From contig NW_003134840.1 in the NCBI RefSeq assembly GCF_000003605.2, forward strand, positions 263,026 to 294,637: 31,612 bases of DNA. Reading direction: 5' to 3'. Positions 21,071-31,612 of this stretch are shown here, one piece after another (within the stretch, counting starts at the first letter, position 1; each line of letters opens with the position of its first letter). Origin of the DNA: Saccoglossus kowalevskii. Its lineage: Eukaryota > Hemichordata > Enteropneusta > Harrimaniidae. The notes below the pieces were generated by a model, which was given only the letters and a program-made list of their open reading frames with translations, ran no database searches and had not been told where the DNA came from. The translations under genes and the position numbers were made by a program.

Positions 21071-24000
21071 GGTACGTGATCTTACTGATATAGATTATTT
21101 GACTCGGTTCAACGTATGCAGTGCATTATTATTTAGGCTGTAGTGCTGTCTGGGAACAGTACCGCTACCGTGAATAGCTTTTCTGGCAATCCTTATACCA
21201 TTATTAATTTCCGTGTTTGCGTTCGCTACAGTAGACGCTGTTTATACAAACCTGTGTGGTTACAAAAAACAACTTTTTCTTTTCAATCACACGGTGTTCA
21301 TGTGATTGAACTTAAAATAATAGGTGCACCTCCCTAAATTGCCACGTTTTTTTTTTCGTTTTTCTTTTTTGTCATTCTGTATAATTTACCCATTTGTTAG
21401 GGCGGTTGTTTCGCGCTCGTAACACGATAATTGAATCGTGCCATTCGAATGAACTCAGATTACCGGAGCTGTTTGTTCGATTAGTAGTATCTCTTCCTGC
21501 TTAACAGTGTATTACGTACTTCGACAAAAGTCGGTATACTTCGCGTAACCCGAACACCAACGTGACCACCGCCTGCCATCATCTAATACAAAATCACGCT
21601 AATAGTAAAGTACAACTTTGACTGCATACTTGTATTGCTAAACAGTCTACTAAGTTATAAGTTATTGAATTTGCGATCCACATGGGATAAGGCTAATTAA
21701 ATCATTGGTTGTTTTCCGTAACGGCGAGTAACCAAGCCGAACGCCCCTATTAAAGTCATCACAAAGAGTACACGACGGCTCAAGGAAACAAGGTAACTAA
21801 CAAACACACTACATCTATTTCCGATCGGTAAACTTTCTCAATATCTTCAATAAAAGTCGATAAAGACCTAACAGAACTAACAAAAATGTAACTTAGTTTT
21901 CCAATATTCGATTATTCATGCAAATAGGGAGGTTTACTGGAGATCATTAAAATATTACCATTGAAATAAATATACTCGCCTTCAACAGTGAAAATAATAC
22001 ACATATTAAACCAATGTAATACCAACAAAAGTTAGATTTTCACAGGCATGTAAACCACTGATGTAGTCTACCATTAGCATTAGATTAATTGTTAGGCAAA
22101 TAAGTTTTATTTATACATGTACTAATTATTTGTTCATCGGCGTGGTGTTTTTTTTTGTATTTACTTTTATTTAGACAAGCTGCTGTACATAGACTGTGGA
22201 ATCAAAACTTCGGTAAAAATGAAAGCAGTGACATACCCAATCATACAATACAGTACCGTAACTGATATGCACTGAGAGTTCAAAATACGATATCAATAAA
22301 TACAAGATGTTTGTACATGTACATCTTATGTTTAGATGAATTAGTTGTAGATTTCAAATGAACTTCATTGTCATTCCATGACTTACCTCCTGAATAGAAA
22401 AACTTTCTTTTCTCTATATTATTGCTAACTTTTGGCAAAATCATTAATGCACTTTGACAACGCAGTTGATAGAAATTAGTCATCTCAATAATATGTAAGC
22501 TAATCTACTTTATTTATATGTCGTTGACCTTCGTAGCCTCGTGACTTTGCAATTTGTGTAATTTATCAGTGTGTTTCAAAAGTATTGTTTACGAAGAAAT
22601 TAGAATAATCGAAATATGGAATAACCTTATCATTAAATAACAATTTACGAATTCTTCTTATTATACATAAACAATAGTTTATATATTTTGCAGGTTTAGC
22701 AAATAGGAGAGATCCCGTTTAGATTTTGATCGGTGAAAATCCCAAAATATTTATTCACGCAAACTTAAATGAGGCCAATACTGTCAAACATGTCAACATT
22801 GTATTCTTGGTGTCAGTTATCATAAAATTAATGTTGTCTGTTTTAACTGTAAGTTTATTATTTTTAAGGATTGAGAAACTCAAGGTCAAAGTTTATTGTT
22901 TTTAATTTAGCCAGCTACGTCATTAGTGCGAAACAAAGCAGCCTCATTAGCAGAAAGTGAGATTTTAATATGTTTTACTACAGCAGGTAGTAACAAATAT
23001 GATTAGAAGAGACCCCATGATCAAGCAATGGGAAACCCCTGCTGTTGTTTGTAAAAATACACAGTATATCGATCATTGAAGGAGACAACTTTTTGGCGAT
23101 CAACAAAATAGTCGCTTAACTAATTTCCTTCATCAACATTAATCCTATCTCTCCTAGTTTAGGAAATAGGACGTCTTTGTCCAATACAGACAGCTTTGCA
23201 CACATTCCACCATTATCCACGGCGAATTCGTTAGTCCGCTCTTTAACTTTACTGGTAACAGTCTACATTACATCCGTTTTTTGCATACCAATTTACGGCC
23301 AACGACCGGCTCGTGTAATCTTTTTAATCGCCATTATCTACCACCTTGAAAAAAAGCATCAAATAAAAAACAGTTTCTTATTGAGGAAATGCTTTATTAT
23401 TATCATCGTCCAGCTAATACCGTGTGTTATTATAATACAACCAATAAATAAATAGAATATGCTTTTTAGAAATCTTGCACTTTTTGTAGAATAGTTTAGT
23501 TACTATAATTGACAGTATGTTGACTAGCCCGTTGCGTCAAATAAAAAATAAGTTTATGTTGTTGGACATTTTGAAAAAAGTTTTTGAAACACTGCTAAAT
23601 GGTCACCGTGGTTTGATGATTTTTGTGCTTGCACGCTTTCATTTAGGGGAGATGGGAGTTGATTGTTGAATGAAGAGAGTATGGTGTATGTGCGCGTGTT
23701 TTAATCATTCTCGGTCCAAGGTAAAGGAGGTGTTGTTTAATGGTAACATGTGTCAACACGGGCAACGTGTGACATGCTGGAAACGTTTTGTTTTAAGAAG
23801 GGAAGTAAAGAATACACACGACTGCAGCATGACGTCATATTTGATTTCACGTTTTAATGTTGATATAACGAATACCATACATTAAGGAAATGGTTTACCC
23901 AAAACGATGTATATGTTATATAGAATGAACACATACATTAAAATAAATCTGCTTTGGAACAGCGCTTTTTTAAACATCACAAAAAAGGTCAGCATTGATT

Positions 24001-24440
24001 GCTTGAAATTTGTAATTAATATTTTATCACGTACAAAAAGGTCAATGGCCTCATGTACAAAATGTTAAATATGCATATAAAAATCTAGTCGCTGAAAACA
24101 ATATTGAGCATAACATAACGACAAACGATATAGAAATTGTGTGCGTTCGGTAAAGCCGTGATATTTAGTATTGTCAAAGTGTGTCAAAGTATGCATATTT
24201 TTTTACTATTTGATAAATTATCAAACTTCAACCAGGGGAGGCGAGACATGATGATATTCAGCGTTAAATGTTGATCTTAAAACCCCATACTTTGGGCAGT
24301 TCAAAATTATTTAGTGCATGATTCTGTCGGATGTATTTAAAATGTTTCTCCCAATACTGCTATTGGACGTATTATGTCACGTGCGCCTATTGTTCATTGT
24401 CATTCTTGAATAATTTTTATGAAACTCAGTTATAAGTGAT
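21071..24440. other. 3.4-kb stretch without recognised genes
   Basis: No ORF here has a recognisable domain; the longest (23177-23455, 92 codons) is only a hydrophobic reading of AT-rich sequence. A weak inverted similarity around TAGGAGAGAT links 22704 and 23156 (opposite strand), which could be the termini of a ~450-bp decayed element, but only about 15 of 21 bases agree. Confidence 0.35.
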
Positions 24441-24635
24441 GTTGGTTGATGCAGGAGAGTTCTCGGCTGTTATTGGTTGATGAAGGAGTCTCCTTGGTTA
24501 TAGTTGTTTGATTGAGAAATGTTATTGGTTATTGTTCGCTGAAAAAGGAATACAGTTGGTTATAGTTCATTGATGATGATGATGGAACTCTCTTGGTCAT
24601 CGTTGATTGATAGATAATGTGGTCATTGATGGTCG
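24441..24635. repeat. Degenerate ~32-bp minisatellite, about six units
   Basis: Units of roughly 31-40 bases repeat with the pattern GGTTGATG-A-GGAG...CTTGGTTATAGTT. Examples are GTTGGTTGATGCAGGAGAG, GGTTGATGAAGGAGTCTCC and CATTGATGATGATGATGGAA. Each unit ends near TTGGTTATAGTT or TTGGTCATCGTT. The units differ considerably from one another. Confidence 0.65.
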
Positions 24636-24718
24636 ATATAAAAATATGCTAGATTTCTTTGTGTGTGTGTTTATTATTTGTTTCCATTAACTGAATAAAT
24701 GTGTTGCGGTCTGGATGA

Positions 24719-24740
24719 GTATACTAATATATTAGTATAC
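24719..24740. repeat. Perfect 22-bp palindrome
   Basis: The 11 bases GTATACTAATA are followed without a spacer by their exact reverse complement TATTAGTATAC. It could extrude a cruciform or be the site of a dimeric binding protein, but chance in AT-rich DNA is also possible. Confidence 0.7.
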
Positions 24741-25555
24741 ATGATTCCCTTAAGTCAACACTGTGTGGACAATATAGCCAAAGTGTAATTCCTCATCTGC
24801 AACATTTTGACAAAAGTACGGTTCAGGTTTTAGACTAGCTTTCATGTCAGCCGACTGTTGCTGTGTGTCTATATCTGTTCAACGCATTTTTAATAAATTT
24901 ACATACATTATTTCATTGCCCACCAATTGTGAAAACCATGTCTCAACCTTACCACAAGTAAACATTGTTTTTTAACAGACAATGCCCAACAAGACAGACC
25001 GTTTTCAGATTAACAGCAGTATTGTGAATGGTAACATTTAAAAACATATTCCTCGGTTTCATTTCCGTAAAGTAAGATTGGTAATATTTTGGAGTCAAAT
25101 ATTATTTTAAAAAAATAGAACAATTGGTAGATATTTATATCGAACAAAACAATCTTTTAGTTTTAGGAGACATTTATTAGCTTAATTTGCTATTGTATTT
25201 TGGGCTTGAAACCAAGCACCGAAGGACGAAAATGTGATTTCTAAATAATGACACCAAATCGTAAACCTAACGTCAAAAGTTTTAAGCACCCAACCTCTCT
25301 TAAATACCAGAATTTTAGTTTTAGCGATATTCCTTAAAAGATGTTCACAAAATACTTATTAATCAACCTTTGTAAATCACAACTACTATCATAGGTCATC
25401 AGTTTACAATAAATAATATGACCGCAGCATTCCAACATAGACACATGAATACGTACGAGCAACAAGGTGTTTCCCAATATAATGGAAATAACAAAATAGC
25501 AAAGACGAAATAACAGAGACTTGCTGTAACCCAGAGTAGCATGTAAAGTAATCAC
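24741..25555. other. Non-coding, possibly decayed LINE downstream sequence
   Basis: No clear gene. The minus-strand ORF at 25555-25334 continues directly from the LINE reverse-transcriptase fragment and may be its decayed downstream part, but it shows no motif I can assign. Confidence 0.35.
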
Positions 25556-25559
25556 TCAG

Positions 25560-26045
25560 ACCATCAGACGTGTTGACACAATCTGAAACACTATTGTACT
25601 TCGAATAAAGTGTTTCAAAAAGCTTTCCTCGGATTCCAGTTTATAAAATAATACATAATGGTTTACTCTGTCAAACGCCTTTTTGAAGTCGATAAAAGCA
25701 AAAATACACATTTTTTACGTGGTGAGACAAGTACTTATTAATTATGGTATTCAAAATAAATATATTGTTTATAGTTTCATATCCCTTTTATGACCCTGAT
25801 GGTTCGTCCTACATTACGCTATACGTATCGAACCATATTTGAATTGTGAAACAAACAAACAAAGGATTAGAGTTAGTATGTTTCCAAGGCCGAAAAGAAG
25901 TGTTATGTTTCTGTAATTATTTGCCATATTTTAGCGCCTTTTTTATGAATTGGTAAAATCAAACCTTGTGCCCATGTTGTAGGAAAACTTCCACTATCAA
26001 GTATCTTGTTAAAAAGACTGCCCAATAAAAACAATGTACTCTCAA
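25560..26045 (-). mobile_element. Decayed LINE reverse-transcriptase fragment
   Basis: Minus-strand blocks in changing frames follow the order of a non-LTR retrotransposon reverse transcriptase. FNKILDSGSFPTTWAQGLIL then PIHKKG (26017-25942) is the N-terminal fingers part. NNYRNITLLFGLGN (about 25920-25880) is the NYRxIxLL motif. GYETINNIFILNTIINKYLS (about 25785-25725) and FAFIDFKKAFDRVNH (about 25700-25655) form the palm motif with the first catalytic aspartate. It then reads YVLFYKLES. The YxDD motif was not found. Several frame shifts and stops make it inactive. The clade cannot be set from this fragment. Confidence 0.8.
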
Positions 26046-26049
26046 TCTA

Positions 26050-27728
26050 AAAATACAAGGTGGTGAATTTAAAAACAATGTTTGTCCTTTTCCAATTATT
26101 TGTGAGTTTTTTATAAATATAAGTAGAAATAATTTGTTTAATGTTCTCTATGTAGATCCCACCCGCTCTCACATACATACATATAATTTATTGTGGGTGT
26201 TTAATGCTTCCACAACAAATTGTAACCGCGTGTTATGACAGGTGTAGAACAAAATTTTACTCGTCAACGAAATTAATATTCCTGTAAATACCCTTATGAT
26301 GGGAGACCACTCGATATTTATAGCTCTCCTCTAATATATGCATAATTATGATCTCGTCATCTACTTGACCCCGTGTTGACCGTTGTTCTATATCTAACAA
26401 AGTCGTCCTATCCCTGCGGTACAGGTCGATATGACGACAGAAATATGCCATATCTTAATATTAAACTATTACTATTATATGTAACATTTGAACGCCTAAT
26501 CAAATATAACTCAAAGTACAGCACTAACATATGAACACGGGGTCTGGTATATATTCAAAGTCTGGTGTGGTAAGTTTCTGTTTTTATCTGGGTACTTAAT
26601 TTGTTGCTCCATAGTTAAAGGGCTAGTTTTGTCATTTCCTCCATATTTTAATCTGCTTAATATTGAGCCAAAATGACCCTAGGTCACTAAATATATATAC
26701 ATGGCATAAAATGATAGGATGCTCGTGCTACGAATATGCAAATAAACATTCAGACAGCTGACGTTATTGTCATACCTCGATGGTTCGATATGGGTCACAT
26801 AGCGACGTATATAACGCCTGTAAAAACATTGTTTAAACAAAAAAGTGAACATGACGACATTGATATTACCATAAACATACACAATATTACAAAACAAAAT
26901 CATGTATTTATCCATTTTGCACTATAAAACTATTTGTTGATCATTATTACTTTGATTAGAAAATATGAAAACAACAGGAGAAAACAAACTATATCTTACA
27001 GGTCAATAGGGACTGAACGTCTTTTTTTTATGAAATCGATGTTTACTTACAATTTAATAAAATATTATTTCTGAACATGTTAATTAAGAAGCACTAGGTT
27101 TTTTTTGGCGGATTTGTTTACGGTTGCGTGATATTGCATGAATATTCACTTTTGAAACATGTTTTTGCGACCCCATCTGATATCTAACCTAAGTGGTCCG
27201 CTACTTATTTTGGTAGTGTGGACTTCACATATTAAAAAGAGAAATTCCATAATTGCAAAATAAATTAATTTTCAGTTGAAAAGAAGAGTGCAAACGCTAA
27301 TCATTAACCTGAATTGTGAATAAATAAGATTACACAAATTACAAGATGAGTTTTGGTTTTGTTTTTACTTACATGGCTCTATGTAAATCAATTCACAAAC
27401 TAATTCATAACCATTAATGTGACTAAGATTTGCTGGAGGGGTATTTAAGAGAGGGCATTATTCCAATTACAACGTATTAGTGTTTTGTTATTCCACAATT
27501 TTTATTTTGGTTCTACTGAAACCTTGATGCTAAATATCTCATAACTATTATTCCTACTAAAAATGAGATGGTTTGGGACGTTGAATTCCAAAACCTGTTT
27601 TGCTTTTGTTACACAATATTAACTCATAACTGTTAATTAGTTGGTCAGTTGGGGGCGTGTGAAGACGTCATGTAATCACTTTCCAATATACAATTATATC
27701 ATCCCCATAACACCATGTAGAACATGTG
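26050..27728. other. 1.7-kb non-coding stretch
   Basis: No gene is recognised. TTAAAGGGCTAG at 26615-26626 resembles the outer end of the TTAA MITEs in this window, but no partner end or shared interior was found. The ORFs at 26257, 26679 and 26736 lack any known motif. Confidence 0.4.
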
Positions 27729-27865
27729 TTAAAGGGCGCGCGGTAGTCGTCGCGCAGCGCGTGTTCGAATTTCATGTAAATAAACAATGTATTTTACACG
27801 CGTTGTATACGTCGCTATGAGTCCCATATCGAACGGGACGCGGCGCGGCGACTGCCGCCCTTTAA
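27729..27865. mobile_element. 137-bp TTAA MITE, both ends intact
   Basis: It begins TTAAAGGGCGCGCGGTAGTC and ends GGCGACTGCCGCCCTTTAA. The GC-rich termini are imperfect inverted repeats, and TTAA stands at 27729-27732 and 27862-27865. The interior (GTGTTCGAATTTCATGTAAA, TTTTACACGCGTTGTATACG) is shared with the REC8-intron copy at 1001-1110. The 64-codon ORF starting at 27787 lies partly in it and is not a gene. Confidence 0.82.
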
Positions 27866-28718
27866 ATTTACATCACTCAGCAACTTTGACAGATGAATTA
27901 ATAAACATACTTGTATACGAACTAATAATAATTACCAAGAATATGGTCAGTATATTTGATATTCCGCATGTCAAAAATTAATTTGATGAAATGGTATGTG
28001 AATTGTTATGTGAAAGTGCACATTTTGTAGTGCAGCATTGTGCTCATTTAAACCTTTATACATAATATCATAAAATCACGTGACTGCGATAGTCACACCC
28101 TACACCCTATAGTTGTATTAGACCATACGGAAACGTTATTGATAGTGCGTGATGTTTGATCAAGTGATGGCTTCTATCGAGTCGTGTTTTTTTCAAGGTG
28201 AAGAGTCGCCCATAACATGGTTATATACCATTTTAGTAGAACATTCTTCGAAATCATGTGACGTTAGAGAACTGCTTTAATTAGGGGGTTAGTGGTGTTG
28301 GACTGTCATACGTCATGTCGTGTATCGCCTGGCGAATTTTACATTCATGAATTGATTTCCCAGTGCCATGAGCAATAATTAGGAATAAATGGATTGGTTC
28401 AATCATGTGTATAGTCTATGTGTTCTCTTGTTGTGGTTATGTTCGCATACAATGACGAATAATTTAAAAGTTTGATGTGGAGATGTTGTGACGAGTCTGT
28501 GTGTCGTAAAAAAGAGATGGTCGACCTTTGTCAATGTATATAGTGCGAGGTCATGCGATTATTTATTGGAATCTATTTGTGTCATCTTTGCATGCATATA
28601 TATCTATAAATCGTACAGTGGCACACCCTACTAACCACCACATGTTGACTATGCTCTTATAAAACAAACCACAACTCGTGATATCGGATTCAAGATGGCG
28701 CCCTTTAAAGAAGTATTC
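27866..28718. other. Non-coding spacer
   Basis: No gene is seen. AAGATGGCGCCCTTTAA ending at 28708 resembles the right terminus of the TTAA MITEs (GATGGCGAC...GCCCTTTAA), so a decayed copy may end here; its left end was not found. Confidence 0.35.
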
Positions 28719-29215
28719 TAGACGAGAACGTATTATTTTTAATATTGTTGTTTCATGATACCGTATATATATATTGGACTGTGATTATTCATGACCTGGA
28801 CACACGTTTCTTGTAGCACACATCAAGAAAACAAAGACATCCTCCAATGCGCATGTGAACCGGTTGCTTTGGTACGTACAATAACAACCACTGCACATGC
28901 GTTTTAGTGAGGGTTGATTGTTCGTCTAATGAGTACTTTTGCTTGTCCTACAATAATTTGCGTTTATGGTGAATTATAGACCAATTTAGCCTACACTACA
29001 GAGTATCCATCAACAATATTGAATAAATATATGTTTCGCCATATTGCATTTCTAAGGGTAATATAGACGAGAACATGTCATTTTCAATGTTGTTGTGTGA
29101 CACAATATATTGACGAACATATTGCGATGTAATACGAACTACAGAGATTTATCTTCGCTGAAACAATTATAGTCTATAATGCGAATGTGTGCTGGTTGTT
29201 TTTGTACTGTGATGA
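28719..29215. repeat. Diverged ~340-bp tandem duplication
   Basis: TAGACGAGAACGTATTATTT at 28719 returns as TAGACGAGAACATGTCATTT at 29064, each followed by a TTGTTGT stretch. Downstream, AATGCGCATGTG...CGGTTGCTTTGGTAC at 28846 returns as AATGCGAATGTG...TGGTTGTTTTTGTAC at 29178. The offsets (345 and 332) agree apart from small indels. The copies are too diverged to define exact edges. Confidence 0.6.
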
Positions 29216-29259
29216 ATTTGTTTACGCGTATCTGTTGACCGACTTATTTAGTTGATTGC

Positions 29260-29890
29260 GAGTGAACGGCTGTGTTATGTCTGTCATCGTTTAGGCAGGC
29301 GAGGTCCTGGACGGAACTCGACTCAGTGATTTGGAACTAATTACGAGATAACCGTCGCTATTCGGACTACTATTCTGACAGTTAGTATTCGTAATTATTA
29401 ATGTAGTGAACGATTAATCAAAAGATATGACGTATTCAGTACTTAGTGTGATTGGCTTTATGATTGAAGGTTACGCCCTAGAGTCTTTTTACTGTTTTGT
29501 AATTGGTTAGAGTTTTGAAAATAAATAAAGAGTTTTTAGTTGGTCTTAGCGAGTACAGCACGACATACGCAGTCCAGTCCTGGAGAGTCTTGGGGCGAGC
29601 CTTGAGGCAGTCCAGTCTTGGGCTAGTCTTGGGTCAGCCTTGCGATAGTTTTAGGGACTTTTCCCCAGGGCGCTGTGTCTTATAGAGTGCTCGACAAACC
29701 GACTAAGACGAGAGTTGAAACGTATTTAGTTGTGTGTGTCTTATTTGACTGTAAAGCTTAAGTGACTTTCCCGATCCCTTACCTCAAGGGGACGAGATAT
29801 AGAGACGAGACGAGATTCCCCCTGACAAGTGTGGAGAACCGCGGAGAGAAGAATTTCCCCCTGATAGTACGTACAATACCAATTACTGCA
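29260..29890 (+). mobile_element. Possible LTR-like fragment of a second family
   Basis: The sequence has LTR-like parts in order: GTGATTGGCTTTATGATTG and TTACGCCCTAGAG, both faintly like the 19.8-kb LTR, then AATAAATAAAGAG (about 29520), then a G/C-richer part with AGTCTTGGG-type short repeats (29585-29650). GATTCCCCCTGA and ATTTCCCCCTGA (29813-29863) follow. No TG...CA borders, duplication or second copy were found, so this rests on texture and weak similarity. Confidence 0.3.
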
Positions 29891-29989
29891 CCGTGGGCAG
29901 CTTTTTTTAATTTTTTCTTATCAAACAACCAAGATGTGTGCAACATTGAAAAGCAACATTTTAGTGAGTGATGAATCATAAATTAAGTT

Positions 29990-30014
29990 TGACGTGACGT
30001 GACGTGACGTGACG
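29990..30014. repeat. (TGACG)5 microsatellite
   Basis: Five exact tandem TGACG units are followed by TC. Each unit is a half-site of the CRE motif bound by CREB/ATF-type bZIP factors, and the end reads TGACGTCT, one base from the full palindromic CRE. Function is not shown. Confidence 0.8.
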
Positions 30015-31612
30015 TCTCTAAAAAAAGTCATTTACACACTCAATCTGATTTAAATTCGATGTTTTCTATTTTTAATTTTTTTATATTTTATTTATTGTTA
30101 TGATTTTTATATTTCTGATTATTTTTTTTACTTGCCGTTATACACTTTGTTAGGTTCGCTGTCACCGTAGATTACAGAGAGGAGGTTTTACTCACAGGTG
30201 ATTGTCCGTCGCCGTCGTCCGCCTGTCAACAATTACAATTTTAGCTAAATTGCTTTGATGTTGGTACCTTGATTGGACCTCGCCTGAGTTGCTGACATGG
30301 CAATTGCAAGTGTTATCCTTTTTTTTTTTTTTTTTTACAAATGGCACTCGTTAGTTATCGAGAAGAAGTTAACAATCAGTATTCGCTTAAAATAGAGGAT
30401 TAAAGATATCGTCGCGAAATAAAAAAAAACATGTCTACCCACCGTACCAACATGCCAACTTTCAAAGAAATTGAGCTAGAAGTTTTCAAGAAAAGTCGAA
30501 TATAATATTTGTTATCAAAAATGATAAAAATATTTACTAAATATTCATAATCGAAGATAATTCCACAAAATTAACAAATCAAATCTGATAAAATTCCACC
30601 TAAAATACCTACAGTGAAGTGCTTCGCCGGAACATTCACCTTGAAAATTCAAGATGCGATTTACTAGGTGCCGTGTTTCACAACTTGTTTATTTATATAC
30701 GTATAGCGGATGATTTTTTTTAAAATTAGTATTTATTGATTTTCAGCCCCCAAGTGACTGTGGTTTCTTCCCACGATTCCATACACTCTTCTACTTGCAA
30801 GGTTCGAGGTCTTATAAAAAAACATAGAATAAAGGTTGCTGGCATAGTTCGCACCCAAGCTCTGTTTTGATCATCTTATCATACGCACAGAAATAGCAGC
30901 AGGCGTCAACTCCATGCATGGTGACTTCCTTCAATGGTGCTATAACATATTTGCACAGTGGATCAGTCCTTTTTTATTTATGAACCGAAGATATGAAATT
31001 TTTCCATTTCCTCAATTGTATCTGAAAAATGGTGGATTTGAAATGAGGTCACCCTTTAAACCAAAACGGCTTGAAACACCTCTGTACGAACGTTGATTTC
31101 AACTGTGGCAGATTTGAAACCCATTTATGCCATCGCTGCATTCAAAATGGTCATCACAATCAGTTCCACAGTCAGTGGACAAATAGGGCAACAAGAGGGT
31201 AATACATTGAACTAACAATGGATATACAAATACCCGAAGGTTGTTTCTGGAGGGGAGGCAAGGGGGGTAGCTGGTACGGTTTTACGGGAAATAAAAAGGG
31301 TTTTCACAATTTACGAAGAAAAAAAAGACGTTTTACAGTTTACAGTGTTAACAAATGGAACATTGAATGGTCCGAAGAGCTCTCCGACTCAAATTCTCCA
31401 CCATTGCTTCGCCGTGTGAAGAGACGCATGCGCATATTACCCTCGTAATGCTCTTCATTCGGTTAGAGGGCCTTTTACGTCTTGACATTCAATTTTGTAG
31501 TGAATTGTGTCATCTAGTCGTTTTACAGTTTCTAAAATGTAATTTCCCTGGATTATTCCTTACGATTTTTTTATTTGGATGTGAATTTTTGTACGTACGA
31601 GAAAAATGACAC
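30015..31612. other. Right edge, no gene recognised
   Basis: It holds an uninterrupted T run at about 30319-30336, a GTCCGTCGCCGTCGTCCGCC stretch near 30206 and AT-rich sequence. The ORFs at 30914, 31218 and 31367 show no known motif. The GC-rich GACGCATGCGCATATTAC near 31423 resembles an NRF1-type promoter site, but no transcription unit can be tied to it. Confidence 0.35.

Noticed and set aside
21400..21460. tRNA-like stretch GGGCGGTTGTTTCGCGCTCG with a weak ATTCGAATGA box
   Set aside because: The A box does not fit the consensus, the B box has several mismatches and no cloverleaf closes.
21715..21740. CGTAACGGCGAGTAACCAAG resembling a ribosomal RNA fragment
   Set aside because: The similarity covers only a few bases and the neighbouring sequence does not continue as rRNA.
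22704..23160. Possible 450-bp inverted-repeat element with TAGGAGAGAT ends
   Set aside because: Only about 15 of 21 bases agree and no target duplication is visible.
27787..27981. 64-codon plus-strand ORF
   Set aside because: It starts inside the TTAA MITE and has no protein features.
31420..31440. NRF1-like GCATGCGCA promoter motif
   Set aside because: A single short motif without a nearby first exon or CpG island at the window edge.

Overview
This is a stretch of AT-rich animal nuclear DNA. The evidence is GT-AG introns, long spacers and many degenerate transposon fossils. The repeats and the multi-copy gene fossil point to an aquatic invertebrate (mollusc, cnidarian, lancelet or similar), but nothing here fixes the phylum. 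No bacterial-style operon, CRISPR array or RNA gene was seen.

Left part (1-10702): two convergent genes. Five exons at 617-3795 (+) with phase-compatible splice sites encode the C-terminal 187 residues of a cohesin kleisin, best matched to the meiotic subunit REC8. The 5' exons lie off the left edge. About 2.7 kb of spacer with two tandem repeats follows. On the minus strand, 10702-6467 holds a monocarboxylate-transporter-like (SLC16, MFS) gene. All recognisable blocks are present, from the DGGYGWV signature to the last membrane helix, but the reading frame breaks several times, so it is either a pseudogene or sequence with indel errors.

Middle (10810-20107): a mobile-element graveyard. It contains a 141-bp inverted-repeat element with a 5-bp target duplication and a roughly 3-kb heavily broken copy (11606-14629) of an uncharacterised high-copy metazoan gene family. 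It also holds two copies of one LTR family in opposite orientations (15141-15971 minus, 19757-20107 plus) and a 66-bp poly(A)-tailed insertion bounded by 13-bp direct repeats.

Right part (20108-31612): mostly non-coding. It contains a CpG-rich patch with short ORFs, a ~32-bp minisatellite, a perfect 22-bp palindrome, a decayed LINE reverse-transcriptase fragment (minus strand), a TTAA-flanked MITE, a diverged ~340-bp tandem duplication, a possible third LTR and a (TGACG)5 array.

A recurring theme is short inverted-repeat elements bounded by TTAA at about 1001-1110, 2720-3620, 10233-10321, 19370-19452 and 27729-27865. Two of them lie inside REC8 introns and one inside the transporter's first intron. 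All exon calls are manual reading of frames and splice sites. No alignment or database search was run.
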